In this document: in pieces, positions 19,160 through 31,400 of the stretch | Position numbering within the stretch: position 1 is the stretch's first letter | How the letters are laid out: each line of letters starts with the position of its first letter | Assembly (NCBI RefSeq): GCF_002850255.1 | Contig: NZ_CP022522.1 | Location: 3,822,501 to 3,886,500 of the forward strand | Source: Pseudoalteromonas sp. NC201 | GTDB taxonomy: Bacteria; Pseudomonadota; Gammaproteobacteria; Enterobacterales; Alteromonadaceae | Length of the DNA: 64,000 bases | Direction: 5' to 3' | Made by a program: the position numbers and the translations under genes | The notes under the pieces: generated by a model | The model's input: only the letters and a program-made list of their open reading frames with translations | Database searches by the model: none | What the model was told of the DNA's origin: nothing

Positions 19160-20343
19160 AACGTAATTCCTACTGTTGCAGCCACTTGCTTGGCTTTTTC
19201 GACAGCACTTTCAGCCGAATCTGAGCGCGCTAACGCCACACCCATTCTACGCTTGCCACTCACCTCGGGTTTACCAAACAAACGAATATCCGTTAGTGGC
19301 TCTGCAAGCGCTTGTGCAAGATTGTTGAACTGTAGCTGTGTTGATTCCCCTTCGACAAGGATCACGCTAGATGCCGATGGCCCATTAAAGTGAATGGTGG
19401 GGATAGGCAAACCTAAAATTGCCCGAGCATGCAGCGCAAACTCACTTAAGTCTTGCGAGATAAGCGTGACCATGCCGGTATCATGTGGCCTTGGCGAGAC
19501 TTCGCTGAAGTAAACTTCATCACCCTTAATAAAGAGTTCAACGCCAAACAGACCCCGACCGCCCAGTGCCGCCGTGACTTTTTCAGCCATCGCTTTGCTG
19601 CGCTCTAGCGCGAGTGCTGACATCTGCTGCGGCTGCCAGCTTTGCTGATAATCACCGTCTTGTTGCACATGTCCAATTGGCTCACAAAAACTCGTACCAT
19701 CGATATGGCGTACGGTTAGCAGCGTAATTTCGTAGTCAAAATCAACAAAACCTTCCACAATCACTCTGCCCTGACCTGCACGCCCACCTTCTTGAGCATA
19801 GTGCCAAGCCGCTTCGATATCCGCGGCACTTTTAATCACACTTTGCCCTTTACCTGATGAGCTCATGATAGGCTTAACCACACACGGCATGCCGATACTC
19901 GCGACAGCAGCATTAAAGTCTGCCAAGGTGTCAACAAATTGATAGGGTGAAGTGGCAAGCCCAAGCGTTTCAGCAGCAAGACAGCGGATCCCTTCACGGT
20001 TCATGGTCAGTTGAGTCGCTTTGGCGGTTGGCACCACCGTGTAACCTTCAGCCTCTAATTCCACCAGCTTATCCGTCGCAATGGCTTCGATTTCCGGCAC
20101 GATATAATCAGGTTGCTCTTGTTCAATAATCGCTTTGAGTTTTTCACCATCCAACATAGACAAGGTATAGCTGCGATCTGCCACTTGCATCGCTGGCGCA
20201 TTGTCGTAGCGATCTAAGACAATCACTTCTGCACCTAAGCGCTTAAACTCGATAACGACTTCCTTCCCTAACTCACCGCCACCGCAGAGTAATATTTTGC
20301 AAGCAGTTACCGAAAAGGGCGTGCCCAGAGGTTTGATTTTCAT
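19156..20343 (-). CDS. purT: Formate-dependent phosphoribosylglycinamide formyltransferase 2
   Basis: PurT converts GAR to formyl-GAR in purine synthesis using formate and ATP. It is an ATP-grasp enzyme of 395 aa, the family length. The nucleotide-binding N-terminus [20 protein letters not shown], the ATP-grasp block [18 protein letters not shown] and the metal-binding [18 protein letters not shown] are all seen. The ATG at 20343 has AAGGA 8 nt upstream and matches the family start; an upstream in-frame ATG at 20373 does not. It is divergent from the NRPS operon across 162 nt. Confidence 0.96.
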   Translation of the reverse strand: MKIKPLGTPFSVTACKILLCGGGELGKEVVIEFKRLGAEVIVLDRYDNAPAMQVADRSYTLSMLDGEKLKAIIEQEQPDYIVPEIEAIATDKLVELEAEGYTVVPTAKATQLTMNREGIRCLAAETLGLATSPYQFVDTLADFNAAVASIGMPCVVKPIMSSSGKGQSVIKSAADIEAAWHYAQEGGRAGQGRVIVEGFVDFDYEITLLTVRHIDGTSFCEPIGHVQQDGDYQQSWQPQQMSALALERSKAMAEKVTAALGGRGLFGVELFIKGDEVYFSEVSPRPHDTGMVTLISQDLSEFALHARAILGLPIPTIHFNGPSASSVILVEGESTQLQFNNLAQALAEPLTDIRLFGKPEVSGKRRMGVALARSDSAESAVEKAKQVAATVGITL

Positions 20344-20505
20344 GATGATTCCTTGGTTGGTTTGATACCCCATGGTAGCGACTTTTTGTCATATGCAAAA
20401 GCTGAGAAGACGGCAATTCAACTCGAAATCACAAAATACACATTTCAAACACATTCTTTACATATCGTACACAAAGAGCATTTTTATATTTAAAGGATTA
20501 CTTCA

Positions 20506-23500
20506 ATGACTGCCCAGTCTCCTATTGATTACAGCACTCAGCCGCAGATCTTATTAACGCGCGCACTCAACCAATACGCCAATAAAATCGCACTGGTATT
20601 TAACGGTACGCAAGTCACCTATCAAGCACTTGAAGAGCAGGTAACACGGGTCGCCACGAATATCCAGCAACAGATGAGTCTGAGCCAATCTCAATCGCCT
20701 TATGTGGCACTATATCTCGAGCGTGGCATTGATATGGTCGTGGGGATCTTAGCGGCAATCAAATCAGGACTGGGTTATATCCCTATTTCCACGGAGGCAC
20801 CCAAAGCTCGCTGCGAGTTTATTCTTGAAGATAGCCAACCAGCGCTTATCGTCACCCATGGACATTATCAAGCACTGCCACAATTTGGCCACACACCTCA
20901 AGTGCTGATCGACTCTCCTGCAACGCAAGCCTTTGTTACTCCTGATTATAAAATGAGTGATATTGCTTATGTGATCTACACCTCGGGCACCACTGGCACG
21001 CCAAAAGGCGTAGAAGTACCTTACCAAAACTTACTTTATTTAGCCGAATCACAAATTAACCGTTTTGAGCTAGACCGATTAGACCGCGTTATGATGTTTG
21101 CTTCTTATATTTTCGATGCTAGCGTGTTTGAGCTGCTCGTGCATATCATGTTGGGTCAAACTGTATTTGTAACGACAGAAACCGAGCGACGAGATGCCAA
21201 AGCGCTGAGCCAATTGATCTCAAAAAATGCGATTCAATTTGGCGCTATCCCTCCTGCATTGCTGGCTTTGATGGATCCCCGAGATTTGCGCTCGATGCGC
21301 AAATTAATCGTTGCAGGAGAAACCCCAAATCTAGAAATGCTATCTCGACTTTCAGAAGTCACGCGAGTGTTTAACGGTTATGGTCCTACCGAATATACCG
21401 TGTGCACCTGCGCCAATGAATATACCAATGCCGACTCCGAATTTAATATTGGTCAACCTTTTGTGAATACCAGACTTTATGTGCTAGATGAGCAATTGCA
21501 ACAAGTAGCCAATGGCGCTATCGGTGAGCTCTATATTAGTGGTGCAGGTTTGGCTAAAGGATACTTGAACCGTCCTGAACTCACAAAATCTCGATTTATC
21601 GCCAACCCCTATTATCAAGCAGAAGTCGACCCTGTGCACTTCGCTAGACTTTATAAAACTGGCGACTTAGTAAGTTTTGACGGTGATAATTATCATTTTG
21701 TTGGTCGTAATGACAACCAAATTAAGCTACGTGGATTTCGTATTGAGTTAGGTGAAATAGAAAAAGTTGTTGCCCAACATGAGGCAGTAAAACTTGCAAG
21801 CTGCCAAGTAGTACAACGAGGTAATGCAAAGTTCTTGGTAGCATTTATCGTTCCTCATAGTGAACCTACAGCAGACCTTGGACAACACATCAGCCAGTTA
21901 GCAGAAAAGCTACTGCCAGACTATATGCTGCCTGATCACTATCAATGTTTAGACGCATTACCCATGACCGAAAACGGGAAGGTAGATAGCCGCGCACTCG
22001 CTAATTACGAATTAAGTAGCCAACAAGACCAACCGCAAGATCAGCTTAGCCAAGAACAGCAAGCTTTTTTAGCGCAGTTTCAAGGTTTCTGTTTGCCAGG
22101 TCTTGGCTGGCAACAAGATTTTTTCCAACAAGGTGGTGACTCCATTTCTGCAATCAACCTTAGCAACCAGTTATTTCAGCAGCTCGGCTTAAGCGTGCCA
22201 ACACACCTAATCTATCGCTATCGTAGTGCTGGACAAGTATGGCAGGCAATGCAAACTCAACACTTTGAAACCATTGCGATTCCAAAGCGCGATGCTGATT
22301 TTGCTGAGGTCGCCCCGCTATCACTGCAACAACGCGCGATTTGGTTTTTAGCCAAAGCCGATCCAAGTGATAAAGCCTATCATGCAAAGTGTACAATCAC
22401 CTTCAGTGGTGATTTAAATGTACCAGCACTACAAGGTGCATTACAGGATATCGTTGATAACCATGCGATTTTCCGTACTAGCTACGACTTACATGAGCCA
22501 CTGCAATATATTGCAAAACACTACCAGCAAGACGTGCCTTACTTTGATTTTAGTGAGTATCAAGAAACACAAGCATTAGCTGAGGTCGATAAACTCGTTA
22601 ATGGTCATATGAATGATATTTTTGCGATTGACCAATTACCGCTAGCGCGCTGGGCAATTGTAAAAATTAGCGAATATAAACATGTACTTATTCATATTGA
22701 ACATCACTTAGTACATGATGGTTGGTCTTCTAACATCTTCCTTGATCACCTCTTTAGTTGTTATAAGCAGCGCTTACATGGCGCAAGCCAAGGTACTTTG
22801 CCTGAAATCACACAATACGCCGATTACGCAGCCTATCAGCATCAATGGTTAGGAACAGAGCAAGCCGAGTTGCAACGCCAATTTTGGAAAGCACAACTAC
22901 AAGATGCACCGAGCCGTATTAACTTGCCTGTTTCTCGTCTCGGCGAAACCGCCACCGAACGTGGTCGCGCACACCGAGTAAAACTGCCTCGTTCGCTATG
23001 GAACAATTTAAAAGCCTACAGCCAAGCGCATCAGATCACGCCATTCGCCGTCGCCCTTGCGGCATTAAATATTGTCCTTTCGCGCTTTAGTGGCGATCAG
23101 GATATCTGTATTGGTTCTGGCGTTGCAAACCGAGGCTACACCAATGTGGATGATACCATTGGTATGCTCGTCAGCACCGTAGTGGCGCGAGTTCAGCAAA
23201 CACCAGAAATGCCTGTTGAACAACTGGTACAGCATTGTTTTGAAGTCAGTAACGACATGCTGGCCAATCAAACCCTACCATTTACTGAAGTCGTCGCGGA
23301 CGTAAACCCTGAGCGCATCAAAGGCGTCAACCCGTTATTCCAGATCTGTTTTAGCTTCCATGATTCACCACTCCCAGAACTCACGCTTCCGGGGTTAGAT
23401 GATATTGAGTATTTCGAGGCGATCAGCAGTCAAGCGGCGAAGTTTGAGATTAATATCGTGGTGCTTACCCGTATGGGGCAAGATCAGGATGATTCGGTCA

Positions 23501-25488
23501 CCATGTTATGGGAGTTTGACTTAAACCGCTACGATCCTTGGTTTATCGATGCCTTGAGTGACAACTTCAGTCATATTCTCGCTCAACTTATCAGTGTAGA
23601 TGGGCAATTACCACTTGAGCAGTTAAGTTTACAAAACCTTGCTGAGCGCGATGTTCAAGCGACACAGCACCAAAGCCAAGACTTGCTGTCACTATTTACG
23701 CATCACGCGCAGTCTCGCAACCAGCAAACTGCACTTATCACCAGTCAAATGGAGTTAAGCTACCAGGAGCTAAGTACTCGATCAGACAGTCTGGCTGCAC
23801 ATATTCTTAAGCAGTATGGCACGCTTGAGTATATCGGCCTATACCTGCAGCCCGGCATTGACACAGTGGTTGCAATGCTCGCCATCATGAAAGCTGGCGC
23901 CGCTTATGTGCCGCTATCGCCAAGAGCGCCAGCTGCCCGCAATGCTTTTATTATTGACGATGCTCAGCTCAAGTTAGTATTAACTAACACCATAAGTCAG
24001 CAAAGCTTGAGCGAAAATGAGCAATCAAATTGGCCACTGTTAAACTTGGATAATACATTCGCGCCTTGCGATATTGCACTTTGCCGACCGTCGCCTGATT
24101 CTGCAGCCTACATAATTTACACCTCAGGTACGACGGGCCAACCTAAAGGCGTTATTCAAAGCCATAAAAATGTTGCGCGTTTGCTATCTGCCAGTCAACC
24201 GCTTTACCACTTTAATAGCGAAGATACTTGGGTGATTTATCACGATACGATTTTTGACTTTAGTGTTTGGGAAATATGGGGAGCACTGTGTCATGGCGGT
24301 CGGTTGTTTATTCCAAGCTACGAACAAGCAAGAGACAGTTTTGGTTTTGTAAAACAGTGTGAGCAATTTGCTGTCACCGTCCTTAACCAAACTCCAAGTG
24401 CATTCTATAATTTTAGTGATATTGCCATTTCTGCGGGCGCGTCACTTGATAGCCTTCGCACTGTGATCTTTGGTGGTGAGCAGCTCAACTACGATAAACT
24501 AGCTCCTTGGTGGCAACGTTTTGGTAAACGTATTCAATTGGTCAATATGTACGGTATTACTGAAACCACAGTACATGTCACGTACCAACCTTTGCACCCT
24601 AACATGAATACCCAGATTGCTGACATTGGCGTGCCGCTCAATGATATGCAGGCTTGGGTGCTGGATAGTCAGTTACGTCCCGTACCTGTGGGCTGTCCTG
24701 GAGAGCTGTTTATCTCTGGTGCAGGTTTGGCGATTGGTTATTTGAATCAGCCAGAACTGAGCGCTACTCGCTTTTTCGAGCTAACGCTAAATGGCAAACT
24801 CACCCGCGTTTACAAAACCGGTGATAACGCCAGACTATTGCCAAACGGTCATTTAGAATATCTAGGTCGTTTGGATAACCAAGTGAAGATCAGGGGGCAT
24901 CGTATCGAGCTTGGTGAAGTCGAATCCCAATTGCTCAGCTGTAGCGGTGTTAAAGAGGCAGCAGTGATCACCTATACACGCCAAAATCAAACGGCGCTAA
25001 GTGGCTATGCTGTGATGGAAAGCCATGCTTATTTTGACGCCGAGCTGTTACTTAATTATCTACGAACGCAGCTGCCAGCATATATGATACCGGATAGCAT
25101 CACCCAACTCACGGCGATGCCACTAACCGTTAACGGTAAGCTAGATAGCAAAGCACTACCGCTGCCGCAGGTGTTATCATCAAACCAATACGCAGCTCCG
25201 CGCACTGCGCTTGAACAGACGCTTTGCCAAATTTGGCAAACCACATTAGAACTGGAACAAGTCGGTATCCATGATAACTTCTATCGCCTAGGTGGTAACT
25301 CCATCTTAGCGGTGCAGCTCGTACGCAATGCCCATAAATGGCATCAGATTGCGATCCCGTTATCAGCGATTATTGCCAATCCATCAGTCGCGGCTCTGGC
25401 TCAACACCTAAACACCATAGAGTTGAGTGATATCACCCAATCTCAGGAGGCACCTGCCACCACCTCTTCACAGGTGATGGAGCTATAG
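20506..25488 (+). CDS. NRPS 1: initiation and second module (A-T-C-A-T)
   Basis: A 1660-aa non-ribosomal peptide synthetase. Order: A1 (about 15-500; YTSGTTGTPKG near 157), T1 (GGDS, pantetheine Ser546), C2 (HHLVHDG at 733-739), A2 (YTSGTTGQPKG near 1206) and T2 (GGNS, Ser1599). With no condensation domain before A1, this is the start of the line and free amino acid priming is expected. Aligning by eye to GrsA, A2 gives the code D-F-W-N-I-G-M-V-H-K, the classical threonine code. A1 gives about D-A-F-A-I-A-G-V-C-K, suggesting a hydrophobic or aromatic residue. The ATG has AAAGGA upstream. It ends in Met-Glu-Leu, 2 nt before NRPS 2. Confidence 0.95.
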   Translation: MTAQSPIDYSTQPQILLTRALNQYANKIALVFNGTQVTYQALEEQVTRVATNIQQQMSLSQSQSPYVALYLERGIDMVVGILAAIKSGLGYIPISTEAPKARCEFILEDSQPALIVTHGHYQALPQFGHTPQVLIDSPATQAFVTPDYKMSDIAYVIYTSGTTGTPKGVEVPYQNLLYLAESQINRFELDRLDRVMMFASYIFDASVFELLVHIMLGQTVFVTTETERRDAKALSQLISKNAIQFGAIPPALLALMDPRDLRSMRKLIVAGETPNLEMLSRLSEVTRVFNGYGPTEYTVCTCANEYTNADSEFNIGQPFVNTRLYVLDEQLQQVANGAIGELYISGAGLAKGYLNRPELTKSRFIANPYYQAEVDPVHFARLYKTGDLVSFDGDNYHFVGRNDNQIKLRGFRIELGEIEKVVAQHEAVKLASCQVVQRGNAKFLVAFIVPHSEPTADLGQHISQLAEKLLPDYMLPDHYQCLDALPMTENGKVDSRALANYELSSQQDQPQDQLSQEQQAFLAQFQGFCLPGLGWQQDFFQQGGDSISAINLSNQLFQQLGLSVPTHLIYRYRSAGQVWQAMQTQHFETIAIPKRDADFAEVAPLSLQQRAIWFLAKADPSDKAYHAKCTITFSGDLNVPALQGALQDIVDNHAIFRTSYDLHEPLQYIAKHYQQDVPYFDFSEYQETQALAEVDKLVNGHMNDIFAIDQLPLARWAIVKISEYKHVLIHIEHHLVHDGWSSNIFLDHLFSCYKQRLHGASQGTLPEITQYADYAAYQHQWLGTEQAELQRQFWKAQLQDAPSRINLPVSRLGETATERGRAHRVKLPRSLWNNLKAYSQAHQITPFAVALAALNIVLSRFSGDQDICIGSGVANRGYTNVDDTIGMLVSTVVARVQQTPEMPVEQLVQHCFEVSNDMLANQTLPFTEVVADVNPERIKGVNPLFQICFSFHDSPLPELTLPGLDDIEYFEAISSQAAKFEINIVVLTRMGQDQDDSVTMLWEFDLNRYDPWFIDALSDNFSHILAQLISVDGQLPLEQLSLQNLAERDVQATQHQSQDLLSLFTHHAQSRNQQTALITSQMELSYQELSTRSDSLAAHILKQYGTLEYIGLYLQPGIDTVVAMLAIMKAGAAYVPLSPRAPAARNAFIIDDAQLKLVLTNTISQQSLSENEQSNWPLLNLDNTFAPCDIALCRPSPDSAAYIIYTSGTTGQPKGVIQSHKNVARLLSASQPLYHFNSEDTWVIYHDTIFDFSVWEIWGALCHGGRLFIPSYEQARDSFGFVKQCEQFAVTVLNQTPSAFYNFSDIAISAGASLDSLRTVIFGGEQLNYDKLAPWWQRFGKRIQLVNMYGITETTVHVTYQPLHPNMNTQIADIGVPLNDMQAWVLDSQLRPVPVGCPGELFISGAGLAIGYLNQPELSATRFFELTLNGKLTRVYKTGDNARLLPNGHLEYLGRLDNQVKIRGHRIELGEVESQLLSCSGVKEAAVITYTRQNQTALSGYAVMESHAYFDAELLLNYLRTQLPAYMIPDSITQLTAMPLTVNGKLDSKALPLPQVLSSNQYAAPRTALEQTLCQIWQTTLELEQVGIHDNFYRLGGNSILAVQLVRNAHKWHQIAIPLSAIIANPSVAALAQHLNTIELSDITQSQEAPATTSSQVMEL

Positions 25489-25490
25489 TC

Positions 25491-28400
25491 ATGGAGTTAA
25501 CATCTTTACTGAACGACCTTCACGCGCAGCAGTTGCGCGTGTGGGTGTCTGAGCAAAATACCTTGGCACTGGGATATGAGGGTAACGTAGCGCCAACTTT
25601 GCTCACAGCACTCAAAGCGCATAAAGCTGAACTATTGGCGCTACTAAGCGCCCACCAGATCTGCTCCGAAGCCGCCTTTTTAAGTTGGCCATTATTAAAA
25701 CCAGTGCCGCTTTCCAATGCCCAGGCAAGGTTGCTGTATGTAGACAAACGTGCACCAAAGTCCTGTGCTTATCATATTCCAATGCTGGTTGAGCTGAATG
25801 ATCCAGCGCAGCAACAAGACATAATCTCGGCACTAGCACAGCTGCTTGTCCATCACCCGCTCCTAACGAGTGTAATTGAAACCGATGCTGAGCATTTTAA
25901 CTGCCGAGCAACCTTACAACCTCTAGTGGTCGAGTATCACCGTGCAACCACTTTGGCTCATGTACAAACACTGGTAAAAGAGCACATCCACACGCCGTTT
26001 GACCTCCATACTCAAGCTCCCTTTAGAGTCTGTATTATTGAGCTTGAGCAAAGGCGTTTTATGCTTTTCCTTTGGCATCATATCGTCTTTGATGCTTGGT
26101 CAATGCGAGTCATGTTGCGCGACTTAGTTAGCTTGCTACGAGGAGAAAGCATTAAGCCATTAAGCTATTTTGACTTTGCCAAGTGGCAACAAAGGCAAGA
26201 ACAAAGCGCTGCACACAGTTATTGGCACACGCAACTTGCAGGCGCTCATGCCACACAAATTGCACCGCTGTTCGCTACACAAACACACGAAACCGAATCG
26301 CTCACGCACTATTTTGCACTTTCACCACAGCAAAGCCAGGCATTGCGTGCCCTAGCAAAATCATTAAATACCACAGTGTACAGCGTGTTGCTTGCCCATT
26401 ACTGTTATATTTTGGCACTTCATAGCGGTGAAACAGACATCGTGATTGGTGCGCCATCGGATAATCGAGATCACCCGCAAACGCAAGAAATGATTGGCTT
26501 TTTTGTCAACACCTTAGTGCTTAGAGTGAAGCTAGATTATCGCCAAAGTTTTGCCAGCCTCGTGCAGCAAGTTCATGAGACCGTGCGCGCCGCAAAACAA
26601 TACCAAAGTTATCCTTATGATCAACAAGTTGCCTGTTTAAGTGAGGGAAAACACTCACCTCAGCCAAGCCTGATGTTTAGTGTACAGAGATTTGCCAGCG
26701 AGCTTATGGACGAGTTTGCGTTGCCATTTTCAGCGGTTGATGCTTTTACTAACGAGTCTTTATATAACCCGATTAAATGTGATTTCCGTCTGGCATTTGA
26801 TGATAGCAATACAAATCTGCAAGGACAGATAAGTCTTGATCCCAATAAGTTTGATGATGCATTTGCACAGCAATTTGCCCACACCTATCAGCAATTATTG
26901 GTACAGCAGTTAGAGCACAGCGACGTCGCTCTTGAGCAATTATCAACTTCTCACCCAAGCACAAAGCCATCAGCAACCACAGTTAAGCAAACTTCAACCC
27001 TATCGCTATATCAACAATTTTTAGCCTGCGCCTCAGCAGCTCCAGATGCACCAGCGTTACAAATCAACGATGAGGTTATTACTTACCAAACACTCGCTGC
27101 GCGTGTTCAGCACCTGACTGTGCAACTCCAAGCACAGTTAACCCACGAGCAAAACCCTGTTATCGCGCTGATATTTGAGCGCAGTCCAGAGATGATAGTC
27201 GCCATATTAGCAACGCTTGGAGCCGGTGCTGGATATTTACCCCTCAATCCAGAGCAAGGCCAAACACGTAGTGAGTTTATGTTGCAAGACAGTAGTGCCA
27301 ACCTGCTACTTTGTCATCAAGCAACCTTGAATACAGCCATGTGTTTTAGCGCAATCACAGAGGTGCAAAACATTGACGAGTTAGCGCAACAACCAGCTCC
27401 TGTTTTCGATATAGATCAAGCGAACTCAACGTGTCATTCATCACTTGCATATATTATTTATACTTCTGGAAGCACCGGTAAACCAAAAGGCGTCATGGTA
27501 GAGCAGCGGCAAGTTCAGGCTTTGGTTCAAAGCGCAACTGCGGCTTACGACTTTAACTCCAGCGAAAAAACACTGAGTCTGGCTCCGTACTTTTTCGACG
27601 CGTCCGTAGAGCCACTCTTTTTAACGCTGCTCAACGGTGCTTGCTGGGTGATCATGAATGAGGCAAGTGCAAACTCGCCAGCTATGATAAGCGAAACTAT
27701 CGTTAGCCAAAGGATCAGTCACTTAGTCACAGTTCCTGCATTTTTAAGTGCCATCGGTACGCCGCCCCGGCATCATGCACTACAGCGTGTGATCACCGGT
27801 GGCGAGCCTTGTGACCGTAATCTCATGGAGGCATGGACGCCTCTTCTTCATATTGAATATGGTCCGACCGAAACCACGGTAACCGCAACAGCAAACCACC
27901 AGCCGCTACAATCACGCTATTTCAATAATATTGGCGCACCACTGCCTCATGTTGATATTCAGATCGTTGATGCCAACCTCAAAGCGCTGCCACCCTTTTG
28001 TCAAGGAGAGATCCTTATTGGTGGCGCGAGTGTCGCTCGAGGCTATGTTAACCTTGCAGAGCAGACGGCGTCGCGCTTTATTAACTGGCACGGAACACGT
28101 ATGTATCGCACGGGCGATCAAGCGCGGTATCTGGCAAACGGCGAGATCCAATTTTTAGGACGTGCCGATGAGCAGGTAAAAATTCGTGGCTATCGCATCG
28201 AGCTACAAGAAATAGAGCACCTACTTAACCTGCATTCGCAAATCAACCAAGCTTGCGTCAAAGTACAGCAAAACAACCATCTCATTGCTTATTTCACTGG
28301 CGACCAAACCCTCTCTCACACCGAGATTGTGAAGTGGCTACAACCGCAATTACCAGATTATATGCTGCCAAATGCCATTTGTTGGCTAGAACAATTGCCT

Positions 28401-31400
28401 GTGCTCGCCTCTGGTAAAGTGGACAGCCGCAGCTTACCAAGCGTCGCACTGGTATCACAGACACCATACCGAGCACCGCGCACGCCATTAGAGCAGCAGC
28501 TTTGTGCTCTATGGCAGACGCAACTTGAAGTTGAGCTCGTAGGCATTGATGATGACTTTTTTGCCTTAGGCGGCCATTCTCTGAGTGCAATGACATTGGT
28601 GGCTAAAATGCACTCTAGCTGTAACGTTAACATCAGTTTGAGTCAATTTTTGCAAAGCAAAACGATAGCGCAACTGGTATCACAGCAAGCTAGCAACGCC
28701 AGTGAGCCTTTACCGGTCGCATCAACATCACAATCACTTGACGAAATCATTGTGCCCGCGCAGCAGCAAGCGATGCTCACCAGCGAGCAATTAGCAACAC
28801 AATCAGGCGCTTTTCATATCCCCTTACAGCTAAAATGCCAAAGTGGGCTACAACAGCAAGCGTTACAACACGCAATCTATCAGCTGGTTGAGCGTCATGC
28901 TATTTTGCGCACCCGCTATACTCAACAGCAACAAGGTCGTTGGGCATATAAAGATGAGCAAGGCGTGCCAACATGCAAAACCCTCATAAACACGCCGCAT
29001 AGTGAATTTATCGCTCAGACATTTGACCTTGAGAATGATGCGCCGCTGCGGCTTGGACTGTATCACCAAGATGATGAATTTGGGGTGTTACTGGTATTTC
29101 ATCACATAGCCTTCGACGGCTGGTCGACACAAGTATTGTTGGATGAACTGAACACGCTGCTATCAGGACACACGCTTGCCCCAACCTCACTGCAATTTCG
29201 CGACTATGCATATTGGCAATCAACACAACAATACGACAAAGCCGCAGCATTTTGGCAGCAACACTTGATTGATATTGATGTCACCCCATGGCCAACCGAT
29301 GAGCCAAGACAGGCTTTGTTTGATCACCAAGGTGAAGCATTCCCCTTTACCCTCTCGGCAACACTAACATGTGAGTTAAGGACGCTGGCAAAATCACATC
29401 AGGTATCTATGTACAACTTACTACTGTGCGCTTTTCAGCTCGCATTATGTGCATGGGATAGTCGTGAAAGTATTGTCGTTGGCTCCCCCACCGATAACCG
29501 CGACTCGGCATTTAAAGATACGCTAGGTTACTTTGTTAATACCTTACCGATGCCGCTGCGTGTCGACTTAAATAAGAGTTTTTCTGACTACCTAAGACAA
29601 AGCCAAACGCTGTTACTTGCGGCAAAATCTCACCAACAATTGCCGTTAGAGTCAATTGCCGCGCAACTTGGATTGATCCGAGAGGTGGGTGTATCACCAC
29701 TGTTCCAAGTGTTTTTTACCTTTGATCAGTTCTCACTACCAACAGCGCAATATCAACATTTTGAAGTCGCCAGCGACACCGCCCAGCAAAACCAATATCA
29801 CCCAGCCAAGTTTGACTGGAATTTGGTGATTAAAGATATGCCAGAACAATTGGTTGGTCAGCTCATTGTTGCTCGCAGTCGTTACCAGTCTTCCCGCTGC
29901 CAACAATTTGTGCACTTTTTTTGCCGTTATCTTGAAAATCTCTGTCAGTACAACGAGGAACCTTTACTACAATGCCCTTTGGTTAGTACTGAATATTTAC
30001 AGCAAGTCATCTCAGAAACACGATTATCACAACCAAATGACGCTTTTTTAGTGCAATTTGCGAAGACAGTAGCAGCGTATCCAGCACGCACAGCATTAAG
30101 CTTCGCTGAGCAAACCGTGAGTTATCGCGAGCTAGACTTGTTTTCTGATCACTTAGCAGCACAGTTGATTGCAACCAATGACGAAGGCTCACCAGTTGCA
30201 TTATATTTTGATAAAGGTATAGAAGCTCCCATAGCAATGCTAGCGGCGCTAAAAGCGGGCATGCCCTTTGTTTCACTCTCAGCTAATCATCCCGTTGCTC
30301 GTCGCCAAGAGATTATGGCAAAAGCGCAGGCAAAACTGCTCCTTAGCCGCACACCACTCAGCTGGAATGCATTGCCAACACTGACTCTTGATGTACAGAC
30401 ATTACAGCAAAGTGCTCAACTACGGCCATTCTCAGCCAACAATCATGCAACAGACAAGCTGGCTTACCTCATTTTTACTTCGGGGACGACGGGAGAACCA
30501 AAAGGGGCGATGCTGTCTTACCAAGGCCTTGCTAACCTCTGCACCGAGAAGCGCAACACCCATAAATTAGAGGGAAATACTCAGGTAGTCACTAGCCAAT
30601 ATGCTGAATATGTTTTTGATGCCTGTATTTGCGAGATATTCCCAGCCCTAGCTGCCGGCGCTAAACTGGAAATCATTCCAGAGCCAATACGCAAAGATCC
30701 ACAACAGCTGTGCCGCTATCTCAAAGCTAAACAGGTCAACGTCGCATTTATTCCTACGGTATTTATCAATCAGTTTCCAAAGTGGATAGCGGATATTAAC
30801 TTAACCGTATTGTATGCCGGTGGTTCTCGTTTAGACCCAGTCAGCCACAAGTTGGCAGAGTATCATTTCAATGAATATGGATTAAGTGAAACAAGTGTCA
30901 CCGCAACACTTAGTGAAGTGTACCCCAATACACCTATCACTATTGGTAAGCCTATTCGTAACACTCGATGCTATGTGTTGGACCCTTTTATGCGGATTTT
31001 ACCGGACGGTGCGTTGGGTGAGCTATACATCGCCGGTGATTGCGTCGGTTTGGGCTATTGGCAGTCACCAAAGCAAACGGAAAAACACTATATTGACTAT
31101 CACCTTCGCTGTGAAAACAACCACTTTTCTGACGAAAAGCTCTACCGCAGCGGAGACTTAGTGCGTAAAAATCAGCAAGGTGAATTCGAGTTTGTTGCCA
31201 GAGCTGACAAACAGTGGGATTTACATGGTCACCGTGTTGAGCCAGGCGAAATTGAGTATAAACTCAAAGCGCATCCAGATGTTGACCACGCCGTTGCACA
31301 CTTACATTTAAGTGAAACAGGCAAAGTGCTGTTGGGTTATGTCGTACTTAACGCTAACACTGAGTGTGATGTGAACGACCTTCGCCAATGGTTGAATCAA

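Noticed and set aside
20344-20505. Riboswitch or clear promoter in the purT/NRPS intergenic region
   Set aside because: No purine-riboswitch core is visible, and the TTTACA and TATATT candidates are 22 bp apart, too far for a normal promoter.
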